From positions 214,520-278,519 of the forward strand of contig NZ_BMQJ01000014.1 of assembly GCF_014648055.1 (NCBI RefSeq): 64,000 nt of DNA, read 5' to 3'. The notes under the pieces are model-generated. The model was not told where the DNA came from and did not search any database. It was given only the letters and a program-made list of their open reading frames with translations. Below, piece by piece: positions 18,828-27,131 of the stretch. This DNA comes from Streptosporangium pseudovulgare (lineage in GTDB: Bacteria > Actinomycetota > Actinomycetes > Streptosporangiales > Streptosporangiaceae). Numbering within the stretch: position 1 is the stretch's first letter; the number at the start of each line of letters is the position of its first letter. The position numbers were made by a program, and so were the translations under genes.

Positions 18828-19196
18828 ATGGGGGACATCATCGTCAGACGGGTGTACGACGACGGCGGGCAGGTCGAGGGGGCGGCTTTCCTGGTGGACG
18901 GGATGTGGCCGCGCGGCGTGCGGAAGGAGGACCTGGAGCGGGTCCGGTGGGTCCGCGACCTCGCGCCCTCGGCGGAGCTGCGGCGCTGGTTCGGGCACCG
19001 CCCGGAGCGGTTCGCGGAGTTCCGCCGCCGCTACCGCGAGGAGCTGGACGGCGAGGCGGACGCCGTCCGCCCGCTGCTGGAGGCCGCGCGCCACGGGCCG
19101 GTCACGCTGCTGTACGCGGCCAGGGACACCGAGCACAACAACGCCGTGGTGCTGCGGGAATATCTGCGCGACCGGCTCGCCGGGCCGGACGGCTGA
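18828..19196 (+). CDS. DUF488 family protein (YeaO-like)
   Basis: The 122-aa protein matches the short DUF488 proteins. The family hallmark VDGMWPRGVRKEDL is at residues 23-36, followed by WFGHRPERFAEFRRRY and a C-terminal VTLLYAARDTEHNNAVVL strand-helix. The biochemical role is not established. It is preceded by ATCCCGGGG before ATG and is divergent from the DinB-like gene 75 bp away. Confidence 0.88.
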   Translation: MGDIIVRRVYDDGGQVEGAAFLVDGMWPRGVRKEDLERVRWVRDLAPSAELRRWFGHRPERFAEFRRRYREELDGEADAVRPLLEAARHGPVTLLYAARDTEHNNAVVLREYLRDRLAGPDG

Positions 19197-19320
19197 CCCT
19201 CTCCGCCGCCTCCGGGGGCCCCAGGCGTCTTCAAGGCCGCCGATGGCGTCACCATCGCATGAGCGGTACGGCCGGAAGCCGATCACGATGGGCCGGAAAC
19301 GCGACCGGTACGGTGCGATC

Positions 19321-19701
19321 ATGCATCGAAGCCGCGTCTACGCCCTTCTGATCGACGCTCCCGAGGCCGAGGCCGCCGACGCGGCGGCCTTCTGGTCCGC
19401 CGCGCTCGGCGTGCGGACGGAACTCCTCCCCTCCGAGCCGCAGTTCGTCACGCTGCACGAGGCCCTGCCCGGACTGATCACCGCCGTCCAGTCGGTCGAC
19501 GACGCGCCCCGCTTCCACCTCGACATCGAGACCGACGACGTCGAGGCCGAGACCGCGCGCCTGGTCGGGCTCGGCGCCACACAGGTGTCGCGGTGGCAGG
19601 AGTGTCGCGTGCTGCGGGTGCCCGGCGGGCACCTGGTCTGCGTCCTGCCCGTGGAGAGCGACCGGGAGGTCTTCGAGACCCAGGCCAAGATCTGGCCCTG
19701 A
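19321..19701 (+). CDS. VOC family (glyoxalase/dioxygenase-fold) protein
   Basis: The 126-aa protein contains two betaalphabetabetabeta modules of the vicinal-oxygen-chelate fold: an opening VYALLIDAP with AAAFWSAALGV, then FHLDIETDDVEAETARLVGLGA and a C-terminal VPGGHLVCVLP. Metal ligands cannot all be placed. No Shine-Dalgarno is obvious before ATG 19321; a longer form from ATG 19288 is in frame. Substrate unknown. Confidence 0.82.
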   Translation: MHRSRVYALLIDAPEAEAADAAAFWSAALGVRTELLPSEPQFVTLHEALPGLITAVQSVDDAPRFHLDIETDDVEAETARLVGLGATQVSRWQECRVLRVPGGHLVCVLPVESDREVFETQAKIWP

Positions 19702-19730
19702 TCCCGCTCCCCCGCCCGCGGAGCCGGCCG

Positions 19731-19748
19731 GCCGGGCCCACGCCCGGC
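19731..19748. terminator. Small hairpin between convergent genes
   Basis: A 7-bp stem gccgggc/gcccggc with a 4-nt loop lies between the VOC gene and the convergent oxidoreductase gene. Weak but well placed. Confidence 0.4.
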
Positions 19749-19772
19749 TGAACGGCGGAGAACCGGCGGAGG

Positions 19773-20774
19773 TCAGTGCGCGACGGTGACCACGATCTTG
19801 CCGACCTGGGCGTTCGACTCCAGGTACCGGTGGGCCTCGACGATCTCGCTCAGGTCGAAGGTGCGGTCCACCACGGCCCGGAACGCGCCCGAACGCAGCC
19901 CGGAGGTCACGAACGCCGCCGCCCGGCGCAGCCGTTCGGGCCGGCTCGCCGTCTCGATCATGGTGTACGTCCGCATGTTCAGCGCGGGCATCCCGAGCTC
20001 GATGCCCGGGTAGGGGGTGGGCTCGCCGCTCAGCGCGCCGTACACCAGGAGCGTGCCGTCGTCGGCCACCACCCGGGCCAGGTCCCGCACGCCGGGGCCG
20101 GCGACGGCGTCGAAGACGAACTCGGCGCCCCGGCCGCCGGTCGCCGCCAGCACCCGCTCGGCCACGTCCTCCGATCCGGTGACGATCACCTCCGCCGCGC
20201 CCTCCTTCAGCAGCGCCTCCTTCTTGGCGGCGGTGCGGGTGAGGGCGATCGGCGTGGCACCGACGCGGTCGGCGACGTGGATGGCGGCCAGTCCCACACT
20301 GCTGGAGGCCGCGTTCAGCACGACCGTGTCCCCCGGCCGCATCCCGCCGACCTCCACCAAGGCGCCGTAGGCCGTCAGGTACGGCATCCACACCGCCGCG
20401 CCCTCGACGGCGCCGATCCCCTCGGGGCGGTGCAGCACCGACGCCGCGGGCACGATCGCCCGTTCGGCGTAGACCCCGTGGCCGTTCTGCGAGAACCCGG
20501 GCACGGTGCTGACCGGCTGCCCGGGCCGGAACCCCTCGACGCCCTCGCCGACCGCCTCCACCACGCCCGCTGCCTCGGTGCCCAGCCGGGCGGGGAACCG
20601 CTTCACCGGCTCGATGTAGTGGCCGGTGCGGAACAGCACCTCGGCCCGGTTCAGTCCGATCGCGTCCACGCGGATCCGGACCTCGCCCGGGCCCGGCTCA
20701 CCGACCTCCACGTCCTCCAGCCTCATCACCTCGGGGCCGCCGAGCTCGTGGAACAGCACCGTCTTCGCCGTCAT
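19773..20774 (-). CDS. Zinc-free MDR-type quinone oxidoreductase / alcohol dehydrogenase-like protein
   Basis: This 333-aa medium-chain dehydrogenase/reductase has a GroES-like domain (LGTEAAGVVEAVGEGV) and an NAD(P)-binding Rossmann domain (AASSSVGLAAIHVADRVG). The Cys residues that bind zinc in classical alcohol dehydrogenases are absent, as in quinone oxidoreductases. Start ATG 20774 has GGAGGAAG upstream. The leader region carries a perfect 16-bp palindrome (20838-20853) likely to bind a repressor. It is often a redox-stress or electrophile-inducible gene in related organisms (inference). Confidence 0.88.
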   Translation of the reverse strand: MTAKTVLFHELGGPEVMRLEDVEVGEPGPGEVRIRVDAIGLNRAEVLFRTGHYIEPVKRFPARLGTEAAGVVEAVGEGVEGFRPGQPVSTVPGFSQNGHGVYAERAIVPAASVLHRPEGIGAVEGAAVWMPYLTAYGALVEVGGMRPGDTVVLNAASSSVGLAAIHVADRVGATPIALTRTAAKKEALLKEGAAEVIVTGSEDVAERVLAATGGRGAEFVFDAVAGPGVRDLARVVADDGTLLVYGALSGEPTPYPGIELGMPALNMRTYTMIETASRPERLRRAAAFVTSGLRSGAFRAVVDRTFDLSEIVEAHRYLESNAQVGKIVVTVAH

Positions 20775-20837
20775 GTCGTTCTTCCTCCGTAAGAGACGAT
20801 GATCGACTCAAGCACGTAAGTACGATAGGTGTCAAAC

Positions 20838-20853
20838 TACGATGTCCATCGTA
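20838..20853. promoter_or_regulatory. Palindromic operator candidate upstream of the MDR oxidoreductase
   Basis: tacgatg-tc-catcgta is a perfect inverted repeat with 7-bp arms, 64-79 bp upstream of the oxidoreductase ATG. A further tacgat half-site at 20821-20826 and the adjacent cgtaagtac form a cluster typical of TetR, MarR or HxlR binding regions. No regulator gene is immediately adjacent on this side. Confidence 0.55.
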
Positions 20854-21021
20854 CTAAGGGGCCCCGGCGCCGAACGCGCCCCTCGACGCCCTGACGTGCC
20901 GCAACCGCGTCCTAACGGGGTTCCCGACCCTCCCGGCGACCCGGCGGGACGTCCCCCGCCGCGCCCGACGCGCCGTACGGCGGGCTTCCCCGCGGGGCCT
21001 GCCGTACGGCGGGCGCGGCGG

Positions 21022-22707
21022 TCAGGCGTACACGGTCGCCGGCGCCCCGAACCACCGGACCAGGGCGGCGCGGAGGGCCTCGCGCTCGGCGGAGTCGGGG
21101 CGGGGCGACGAGGAGGCCCAGGCGACGTAGCAGTCGGGCCGCAGCAGCAGGGCCGTGACCTCGCCGGACCCACCTTCACCGCCGGACCCCCCGTCGCCGT
21201 CCGGGTCGCCCGAGCCGTCGGAGCCGCGCGGGCCGGCCGGGCCGTCCTGGGCATCCGGGGCGTTCATGGCCGCCGGGTTCATGAGGCGCGCGGTGACGGC
21301 CTTGACCCGGTCGTCCCACCCGGCCGCCTCCCCGGCGAGGGACGCGTCCCCGGTCAGGTCCAGCAGCAGCGGCCGGGCGTCCGCGGTCAACTCGGCGAGC
21401 CGTACCGGACCGGTGTCGTCGCCGGTGTCGAGTGACAGGTCGGGGGCCCACCGGCCCACCAGGGGGTGGGCGTCGCCCCCGCCCATGTCGTAGCGGATGT
21501 CCGCCCCGGCCATGGTGCCGGCGATGTGCCGGACGACGTTCCGGTCGCCGAGCAGCTCGGTGAACAGCCGGCGCAGCGCGGTGACCTCCTCACCCGGGGC
21601 GACCAGCGCGGACTGTGCCTGGGTGTGCATGACGACCCGCTCGGCCGCCGGCCGCCGTTCGGCCTCGTAGCTGTCCAGCAGGCCGGGCGGGGCCCAGCCG
21701 CGGATCTCGGCGGCGAGCTTCCAGCCGAGGTTGGTCACATCCTGCAGGCCCAGGTTCAGTCCTGGGCCGCCGATCGCCGAGTGCACGTGGGCCGCGTCGC
21801 CGGCCAGCAGCACCCGGCCGTCCCGGAACCGGTCGGCCAGCCGGGTGTTGCCGCCGACCAGGCGGCGCGTCAGGTGCGGGCCGGGCCCGGTGGACGGGCC
21901 GAGGGGGAGGTCGGCTCCCAGGACCCGGCGGACGCTCTCCCGCAGCTCCTCCAGGGTCAGCGGCGGCTGCCCGCCGTCCTCGGCGACACCGGGCTCCCAC
22001 TCCATGGTGGTCACCAGGGGCGAGCGGCCGGGGAAGGGCGCGAAGACGAACAGCCCGTGCCCGGTGCGGTGGTGCATGAACGGCGGGACGAGCCCGTAGC
22101 CGGGCACGTTCAGCCCGCCGGTGGCCGGGTCCACCAGCTCCGACGGCACGGTGACGGACGCGACGCGGGAGACCGTGGAGTCCCGTGTCACGCCGGGGAA
22201 GCCGATCCCCGCCAGCTTCCGCGTCACGCTGCGCCCGCCGTCGGCCCCGACGAGGTAGCGGGCCCGCAGCCGGTAGGGGCCGCCGGGCCCGGTGACGTCG
22301 GCGACGACCTCCTCGGCGTCCTGCGACAGGCCGGTGAGCTCGTGTCCCCGGCGGATCTCGAAGCCCAGCTCGGCGGCGCGCTCCTCCAGAACCTGCTCGA
22401 CGCGCTGCTGCGGCGTCCCCAGGATGTAGAGCGGGTTGTCGTCCAGCGTGCTCAGGTCGAGCGGCAGCGCGCCGAACACGAACGCGGGCACCGGCCGGGG
22501 CGGCTCGGTGCCACCGCTGAGCCGCCCGTACAGGCCCCGGCGGTCGAGCATCCGCACCACCTGGCCGACCAGGCCGTTGGCGCGGTTCTCGGTGGTACGC
22601 GCGGGCAGCCGCTCCAACACGATCGGCCGCACTCCGGCCAGGCTCAGCTCGCAGGCCAGCATCAGCCCGTTGGGGCCGGCGCCGGCGATGACCACGTCTG
22701 CGGACAT
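21022..22707 (-). CDS. FAD-dependent aromatic-ring monooxygenase (PHBH-like class A)
   Basis: The 561-aa flavoprotein hydroxylase has an N-terminal GxGxxG (VVIAGAGPNGLMLACEL), a middle DG motif (LVGADGGRSVTRKL) and the second FAD motif LLAGDAAHVHSAIGGPGLNLGLQD. A C-terminal thioredoxin-like domain as in phenol/polyketide hydroxylases follows; it is interrupted near residues 508-530 by a Gly/Ser/Asp-rich low-complexity insert. Such enzymes hydroxylate phenolic or polyketide substrates, or inactivate aromatic antibiotics such as rifamycin or tetracycline; which applies is unknown. ATG 22707 has a perfect AGGAGG. It lies downstream of, and in the same direction as, the TetR gene. Confidence 0.9.
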   Translation of the reverse strand: MSADVVIAGAGPNGLMLACELSLAGVRPIVLERLPARTTENRANGLVGQVVRMLDRRGLYGRLSGGTEPPRPVPAFVFGALPLDLSTLDDNPLYILGTPQQRVEQVLEERAAELGFEIRRGHELTGLSQDAEEVVADVTGPGGPYRLRARYLVGADGGRSVTRKLAGIGFPGVTRDSTVSRVASVTVPSELVDPATGGLNVPGYGLVPPFMHHRTGHGLFVFAPFPGRSPLVTTMEWEPGVAEDGGQPPLTLEELRESVRRVLGADLPLGPSTGPGPHLTRRLVGGNTRLADRFRDGRVLLAGDAAHVHSAIGGPGLNLGLQDVTNLGWKLAAEIRGWAPPGLLDSYEAERRPAAERVVMHTQAQSALVAPGEEVTALRRLFTELLGDRNVVRHIAGTMAGADIRYDMGGGDAHPLVGRWAPDLSLDTGDDTGPVRLAELTADARPLLLDLTGDASLAGEAAGWDDRVKAVTARLMNPAAMNAPDAQDGPAGPRGSDGSGDPDGDGGSGGEGGSGEVTALLLRPDCYVAWASSSPRPDSAEREALRAALVRWFGAPATVYA

Positions 22708-22866
22708 GGTGGTTCCTCCTCTGTGGGATGGGGGGATTCGGGTCCCGGAGGTCCGGGCCCGAACGAAAGAGGGTTCGCCCCGCGATTCGCCGCTGACGCA
22801 CGGTGTGCGAGGGCGGCCATGACGGACCACCCGGGCGACGGGCCGGTGGCCGCGCCCGGGTGCGGG

Positions 22867-23018
22867 GCCCGGCGGGAGTCGGGCCTCTCAGGCGGGATTC
22901 CCGGGGGCCGGGCCGATCAGGGCCGGTGGGTCCTGGTACGCGGCCCGGCGGGGATCGGGCCTCTCAGGCGGGACTCTCCGGGCCGGGCCGGTCAGGGCCG
23001 GCGGGTCCGGGAGACTCG
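22867..23018. repeat. Imperfect 76-bp tandem duplication
   Basis: Two copies, 22867-22942 and 22943-23018, align along their whole length (shared gggcctctcaggcggga core and gccgggccg...tcagggccgg). They fill most of the 348-bp gap between the tetR-like and monooxygenase genes. I see no ORF or hairpin of note otherwise in this gap apart from the monooxygenase Shine-Dalgarno. Confidence 0.8.
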
Positions 23019-23055
23019 GGGGATCGACGAGGACCGGAAGGCGGAGGAACCGCTC

Positions 23056-23739
23056 TCAGGGCCGGGGACCGGCGGCCTCCTCACGGTCCGGCACCGGCAG
23101 CCCCGCGGCGAGCTGGCCGAGCGCGTCGCGGAGCAGCGGCCCGAACGGCACGGGCGGGTCGGCCCGCAGCCAGCGCTCCATGACCAGGCTGACGGCCGCG
23201 CCGACCGCGCCGGACACCAGCCGCGGATACAGGTCGCGGACGACGTCGGTGCCGGTGCGCTCGGCGATCGCCGCGGCGAGCTCCGCCTCGGCGGCCGCGT
23301 TCGCCTTGAACATCTCACCCTGCAGCGAAGGCTCACTGATCATCAGGCTGACGCCGGTGATCCACCTCCGGTCGGGCGCCCGTCCCCCGTCGACCGCGCC
23401 ACCGACCGCGTCGCCGGACGTGTCCCCGGGCGAGAACTGGGTCTGCACCGCGTTGCGGATCGCCTCCCACAGCGGCTCGGACTCCGGCCGGGCGCGCAGC
23501 TCCTCCGCGACCCGGCGGGCGCGGTCGAGGTGCCGGGCGGCGATCGCCTCGCCCTTGCCGGAGAAGTAGTTGTTGAAGGTGCGGGGTGAGACCCCGGCCT
23601 CGGCTGCGATGTCCTCCACCCGGACGGCGTCCAGCCCGCGCTCGACGACCAGGCGGATGGTCGCCCAGCTCAGCGCGGCACGGGTCTCCTGCTTCTTGCG
23701 CTCCCGAAGTCCCGGCCGTTCGGATTTCCCGGTGTCCAT
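23056..23739 (-). CDS. TetR family transcriptional regulator
   Basis: The 227-aa protein has an N-terminal helix-turn-helix at about residues 28-62 (DAVRVEDIAAEAGVSPRTFNNYFSGKGEAI), the canonical TetR DNA-binding pattern, and a variable ligand-binding C-terminal domain. The first residues are basic (LRERKKQETRAAL). It is probably the repressor of the downstream monooxygenase gene, which it precedes by 348 bp. Start ATG 23739; the frame is open much further upstream but antisense to other genes. Confidence 0.9.
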   Translation of the reverse strand: MDTGKSERPGLRERKKQETRAALSWATIRLVVERGLDAVRVEDIAAEAGVSPRTFNNYFSGKGEAIAARHLDRARRVAEELRARPESEPLWEAIRNAVQTQFSPGDTSGDAVGGAVDGGRAPDRRWITGVSLMISEPSLQGEMFKANAAAEAELAAAIAERTGTDVVRDLYPRLVSGAVGAAVSLVMERWLRADPPVPFGPLLRDALGQLAAGLPVPDREEAAGPRP

Positions 23740-23808
23740 GGGACCACCGTACACATATTTGCGCATCAGGAAAAGATGCGTGGTACGAAAGTTTTTCCAG
23801 GCGCCGAC

Positions 23809-23836
23809 GGGGTCTCCACCCGTGGGTGGAGACCCC
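23809..23836. promoter_or_regulatory. Perfect 13-bp inverted repeat between tetR and the membrane-protein gene
   Basis: ggggtctccaccc (23809-23821), a 2-bp centre and an exact complement (23824-23836). A third partial copy, tctccacccc, begins at about 23840. The near-zero spacer makes a transcriptional operator more likely than an RNA terminator. It lies 57-84 bp upstream of the gene at 23893 and 70-97 bp upstream of tetR. Confidence 0.6.
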
Positions 23837-23892
23837 GTATCTCCACCCCGGCGCCGATCCGCCCCGGCGCGCTTCTCCCTACCGTCTTCCCC

Positions 23893-24387
23893 GTGAACCC
23901 GCTCAACCCGACGAACCCGCTGAGCACGGCGGCCATCATCGTCCTCGTCGTCGCCTTCGTGCTCTACCGCCAGATGATGACCCGGGTCGCCACCCGGACC
24001 GGCCTCCTCTGGCTCGCCCTGTTCATGATGGCGGCCGGCGTCGCCTCCGGCGCACTCGCAGATCCCCGTCACCTGCCGCTCAGCTTGCTCCTGCTGGCCG
24101 TGGAGGCCGCCTGCGCGGTGGCCTTCGGCGTCCTGCGCGCCTCGACCGTCCGGGTCTGGCGGGACGAGACGGGGGTCCCCTGGTCCCGGGGCACCGGCTG
24201 GACCCTGCTGGGCTGGCTGGCCTCGGCCGTCGCGCGCGTCGCGCTGTTCGGCGCCGGCCACGCGCTCGGGCTCGCGTCGGCGCCCACGGCCATCCTGTTC
24301 TTCATGGGCCTGACCATCGGCGTCCAGTCCCTCCTCGTCGCCCGCCGCGCCCGCGCCCTGCCCCTCGCCGCCCCGGCACGCGCGTGA
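23893..24387 (+). CDS. Membrane protein, DUF1453/CcdC-like
   Basis: 164 aa with about four to five membrane segments. Landmarks are YRQMMTRVATRTGLLWLALFMMAAGV and VRVWRDETGVPWSRGTGWTLLGWL, which recall the DUF1453 membrane proteins that accompany NarL-type two-component systems in actinomycetes. Start GTG 23893 has no Shine-Dalgarno; taccgt 8 bp upstream could be a -10 element, so the mRNA may be leaderless. It precedes the kinase/regulator pair by 91 bp and is probably co-regulated with it. Confidence 0.75.
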   Translation: MNPLNPTNPLSTAAIIVLVVAFVLYRQMMTRVATRTGLLWLALFMMAAGVASGALADPRHLPLSLLLLAVEAACAVAFGVLRASTVRVWRDETGVPWSRGTGWTLLGWLASAVARVALFGAGHALGLASAPTAILFFMGLTIGVQSLLVARRARALPLAAPARA

Positions 24388-24478
24388 CCGTCCCCGCCGT
24401 ACGGAGAACCGCACGGAGAACCGCACGGAGAGCGGCCCGGCACGGCCGTACGGCGGGTCCGCCGGTATCTTCGGGGAC

Positions 24479-25711
24479 ATGTCCGGAATCCGGCGGCGAG
24501 CCGCGGTCCTGCTGTGGGTCGCGGTGGCCGCGACGTTCGCCGCGTTCACCGTCGCCCAGGCGATCCGGGACCAGACCGCCGCCCCCGGCCACCGCCTCGC
24601 GGTCGCGGCACTGGCGCTGGTCGTCGCCGGGTGCCTGGCCGCCGCTCCCCCGCCGGGTTCGCCCCGGCGGGAGAGTCCCCCGGTCACGGTCCTGGGAATC
24701 CCGATCAGGCTCGGCGCCGCCGTGATCGCCTCGATCGGTCTCCTCGCCCTCTCCCCCGACGGCGGCCCGGCCGTCGCGGCCCTGCTCTTCACCGTCGGAG
24801 CGGCGGCCTTCCGTCACCCGCCGGACCGGGCGCTGCCGGTGGGGCTGCTCGCGCTGACCGGCCTGCTGCTGATCGGCCTGGCCGGCCACGCCTGGGAGCA
24901 GGAGCTGTCCCTGGCCCTCAACGTCTGCGTGATCTTCCTCATCGCCTACGCGGTCCGGCAGCGCCGGGCGGCCCGGGCCGCCGAGGCGCGCGGGGCCGTG
25001 CTCGCCGAACGGGCGCGGATCGCCAGGGAGATCCACGACGTGCTGGCGCACTCCCTGTCCGCGCAGATCGTGCACCTGGAGGGCGCGCGCCTGCTGCTGC
25101 GGGCCGAGCGGCACGCCGAGGCACTGGAACGGGTGGAGCACGCCGGGAAGCTCGCCAGGTCGGGGCTGGAGGAGGCCCGAAGGGCGGTGTCGGCGCTGCG
25201 GGAGGACAGTCCGCCGCTGCCGGTGGCGCTCCGGGCGCTCACGGAGGAGTTCCGGGCGACGACCGGGCAGGCGTGCCCGCTGACGGTGACCGGTTCCGGG
25301 CGGCGGCTCGCGCCCGGAACCGAGCTGGCGGTGGTCCGCACCGCCCAGGAGGCCCTCACCAACGTCGGCCGGCACGCTCCCGGGGCACCGGCCACCGTAC
25401 GGCTGGCCTTCGGCGACGAGGTCTGCGAGCTGGAGGTGACCAACCCCTCCGGGAACGGTCCGAGGACGCCGGGAGGGGGGTACGGCCTCGTCGGGATGGC
25501 CGAGCGCGCCGAACTGCTCGGCGGAGCGCTGGAGGCCGGGGAGACGGACGGGGGGTTCCGGGTACGGCTGAGGCTTCCGGCGACGGAACGGTCCGCGGAG
25601 AAGCCTCCGGCGGCGGAGCGGTCCACGGAGAAGCCTCCGGCGGCGGGGCGGTCCACGGAGAGGCCTCCGGCGGAACGGGTCTTCGCGCGGCCGGAGGGGG
25701 TGGCGAGGTGA
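24479..25711 (+). CDS. NarL-type sensor histidine kinase
   Basis: The 410-aa kinase has four to five transmembrane segments (about 8-155), a HisKA_3 dimerisation domain with phospho-acceptor His186 in REIHDVLAHS, and a HATPase domain (about 275-365) with N-box RTAQEALTNVGRHA and G-box GGGYGLVGM. No extracytoplasmic sensor domain is seen, so it may sense the membrane. The C-terminal tail (about 366-410) is three near-identical 10-residue repeats (S-T-E-K-P-P-A-A-E-R type). Its stop overlaps the regulator GTG by 4 bp. Confidence 0.92.
   Translation: MSGIRRRAAVLLWVAVAATFAAFTVAQAIRDQTAAPGHRLAVAALALVVAGCLAAAPPPGSPRRESPPVTVLGIPIRLGAAVIASIGLLALSPDGGPAVAALLFTVGAAAFRHPPDRALPVGLLALTGLLLIGLAGHAWEQELSLALNVCVIFLIAYAVRQRRAARAAEARGAVLAERARIAREIHDVLAHSLSAQIVHLEGARLLLRAERHAEALERVEHAGKLARSGLEEARRAVSALREDSPPLPVALRALTEEFRATTGQACPLTVTGSGRRLAPGTELAVVRTAQEALTNVGRHAPGAPATVRLAFGDEVCELEVTNPSGNGPRTPGGGYGLVGMAERAELLGGALEAGETDGGFRVRLRLPATERSAEKPPAAERSTEKPPAAGRSTERPPAERVFARPEGVAR
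25581..25676 (+). repeat. 30-bp in-frame tandem repeat in the kinase tail
   Basis: Three copies with gtccrcggag at 25591, 25621 and 25651 encode the Glu/Arg/Pro-rich repeats at the C-terminus of the histidine kinase. Copies differ at only a few positions, which suggests recent expansion. Confidence 0.85.
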
Positions 25712-26553
25712 CCGGAGGCGGCTCGGAGACGAACGACGCGCCCGTCCGGGTGCTGGTGGTCGACGACCAGACGGTCGTGCGCGAGGGGCTGACGCTGCTG
25801 CTGGGACTGCTGCCCGGCATCGAGGTGGCCGGTTCCGCGGGCGACGGGGAGGCCGCCCTGCGGCTGGTCGAGGCCGAGCGGCCGGACGTGGTCCTGATGG
25901 ACCTGCGGATGCCCCGGATGGACGGCGTCGAGGCCACCGGGCGGATCCGCGCCGCGTACCCGGACGTCCAGGTCGTCGTGCTGACCACCTACTCCGACGA
26001 CGAGTCGGTGTTCGCCGCGCTGCGGGCCGGGGCCCGGGGCTTCCTCACCAAGAGCGCCGACGCCGAGGAGATCTCCCGGGCCGTCGCCGCCGTGAGGCGG
26101 GGGGACGCCCAGCTCGACCCGGCCGTCCAGCGCCGCCTCCTGGACGCCATGCCCCCGGCCCCGCCGCCCGCCCCGGCCCGGAGAGGCACGGGGGACGCCC
26201 GGCCGGACCCCCTCGGGGGCCGCACCGGCCCGCCGGACCCCGTACCGGACGGCACCGGCCCGCGGGACCCCGCGCGGCACCACGGCACCGGGACGGCCCC
26301 CGCACGGGACCGCGCCGCCCGGCCGGACCCCGTCCGGGAGCGCGGCGCCCTGCCCGACGGGCTGACCAGACGGGAGGGGGAGGTCCTGCGGCTCATCGCC
26401 GAGGGCCGCTCCAACGCGGAGATCGCCGCGGCCCTGTTCATCAGCGAGGCCACGGTGAAGACGCACGTCAACAATCTCTTCGCCAAGATCGGGGCGCGCG
26501 ACCGCGCCCAGGCCGTCGGCTACGCCTACCGCCGCGGCGTGGCCGGGCTCTGA
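25708..26553 (+). CDS. LuxR/NarL-family response regulator
   Basis: This 281-aa partner of the upstream kinase has a receiver domain (12-130) with acidic pair Asp19-Asp20, phospho-acceptor Asp65, Thr93 and Lys115. A LuxR-type HTH follows at about 213-281 (LTRREGEVLRLIAEGRSNAEIA...ATVKTHVNNLFAKIGARDR). The linker between them (about 148-212) is unusually long and Pro/Gly/Arg/Asp-rich. GTG 25708 overlaps the kinase stop as GTGA. A plausible target is its own operon via the inverted repeat at 23809. Confidence 0.92.
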   Translation: MTGGGSETNDAPVRVLVVDDQTVVREGLTLLLGLLPGIEVAGSAGDGEAALRLVEAERPDVVLMDLRMPRMDGVEATGRIRAAYPDVQVVVLTTYSDDESVFAALRAGARGFLTKSADAEEISRAVAAVRRGDAQLDPAVQRRLLDAMPPAPPPAPARRGTGDARPDPLGGRTGPPDPVPDGTGPRDPARHHGTGTAPARDRAARPDPVRERGALPDGLTRREGEVLRLIAEGRSNAEIAAALFISEATVKTHVNNLFAKIGARDRAQAVGYAYRRGVAGL

Positions 26554-26627
26554 ACCCCGGGTGAGGGCGCGACCGGCGCGGCGTGACCGGGCTCCGGGCC
26601 CCGGGCGGGCGTACGGCGGAACGCGAG

Positions 26628-26658
26628 GGGCCCCCGCGGAAGCTCTCCGCGGGGGCCC
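26628..26658. terminator. Strong hairpin between the response regulator and rbpA
   Basis: A perfect 13-bp stem (gggcccccgcgga and complement) with a 5-nt loop lies between the convergent regulator gene and rbpA. It probably serves both. Confidence 0.75.
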
Positions 26659-26681
26659 TACACGTCTGCCGGAGCAGTGGA

Positions 26682-27029
26682 TCAGTACATCGGGCGGGAG
26701 GAGGAACGCAGCCGCTCCAGAGCCTCGGCCAGGATCTGGGCCCCGTCCTTGTCGCTGCGGCGCTCCTTGACGTACGCGAGATGCGTCTTGTACGGCTCGT
26801 TGCGCGGCGGCGCGGGCGGGTTGCTCTCGTCCTGGCCGGCCGGGAGGCCGCACCGCGGGCAGTCCCAGAACTCCGGTATGGGGGCGTCGCTGGCGAAGCT
26901 GGGGCGCGTCTCATGCATGTTCGCGCACCAGAACGGGACCCTTACACGGGGAGCCGCCTCGCCACGCTCCGCCTCTCCCATCGGGCCGGCTCCGACACGG
27001 CTGCCACGGATCGCGTTGCCACTACCCAC
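26682..27029 (-). CDS. rbpA: RNA polymerase-binding protein RbpA
   Basis: The 115-aa actinobacterial transcription factor binds the housekeeping sigma factor and core RNA polymerase and stabilises the open complex. The family N-terminus GNAIRGSRVGAGPMGEAERG, the zinc-type Cys pairs (FWCANMHET; WDCPRCGLP), the basic linker PYKTHLAYVKERRS and the C-terminal sigma-interacting helix are all present. GTG 27029 has GAGGAG upstream. It is downstream of secG on the same strand. A short aagccc/gggctt hairpin overlaps the secG stop, so a separate rbpA promoter is plausible but I cannot place one. Confidence 0.96.
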   Translation of the reverse strand: MGSGNAIRGSRVGAGPMGEAERGEAAPRVRVPFWCANMHETRPSFASDAPIPEFWDCPRCGLPAGQDESNPPAPPRNEPYKTHLAYVKERRSDKDGAQILAEALERLRSSSRPMY

Positions 27030-27131
27030 GGATGAACTCCTCGCTCGATGGCCCCCCGCCGCTCCGGGTGGGCGCGGGGGGCTGAACCACTGTCACGCTT
27101 GGCGAAAGCCAGGGCGCCTGAAAGCCCCGGG

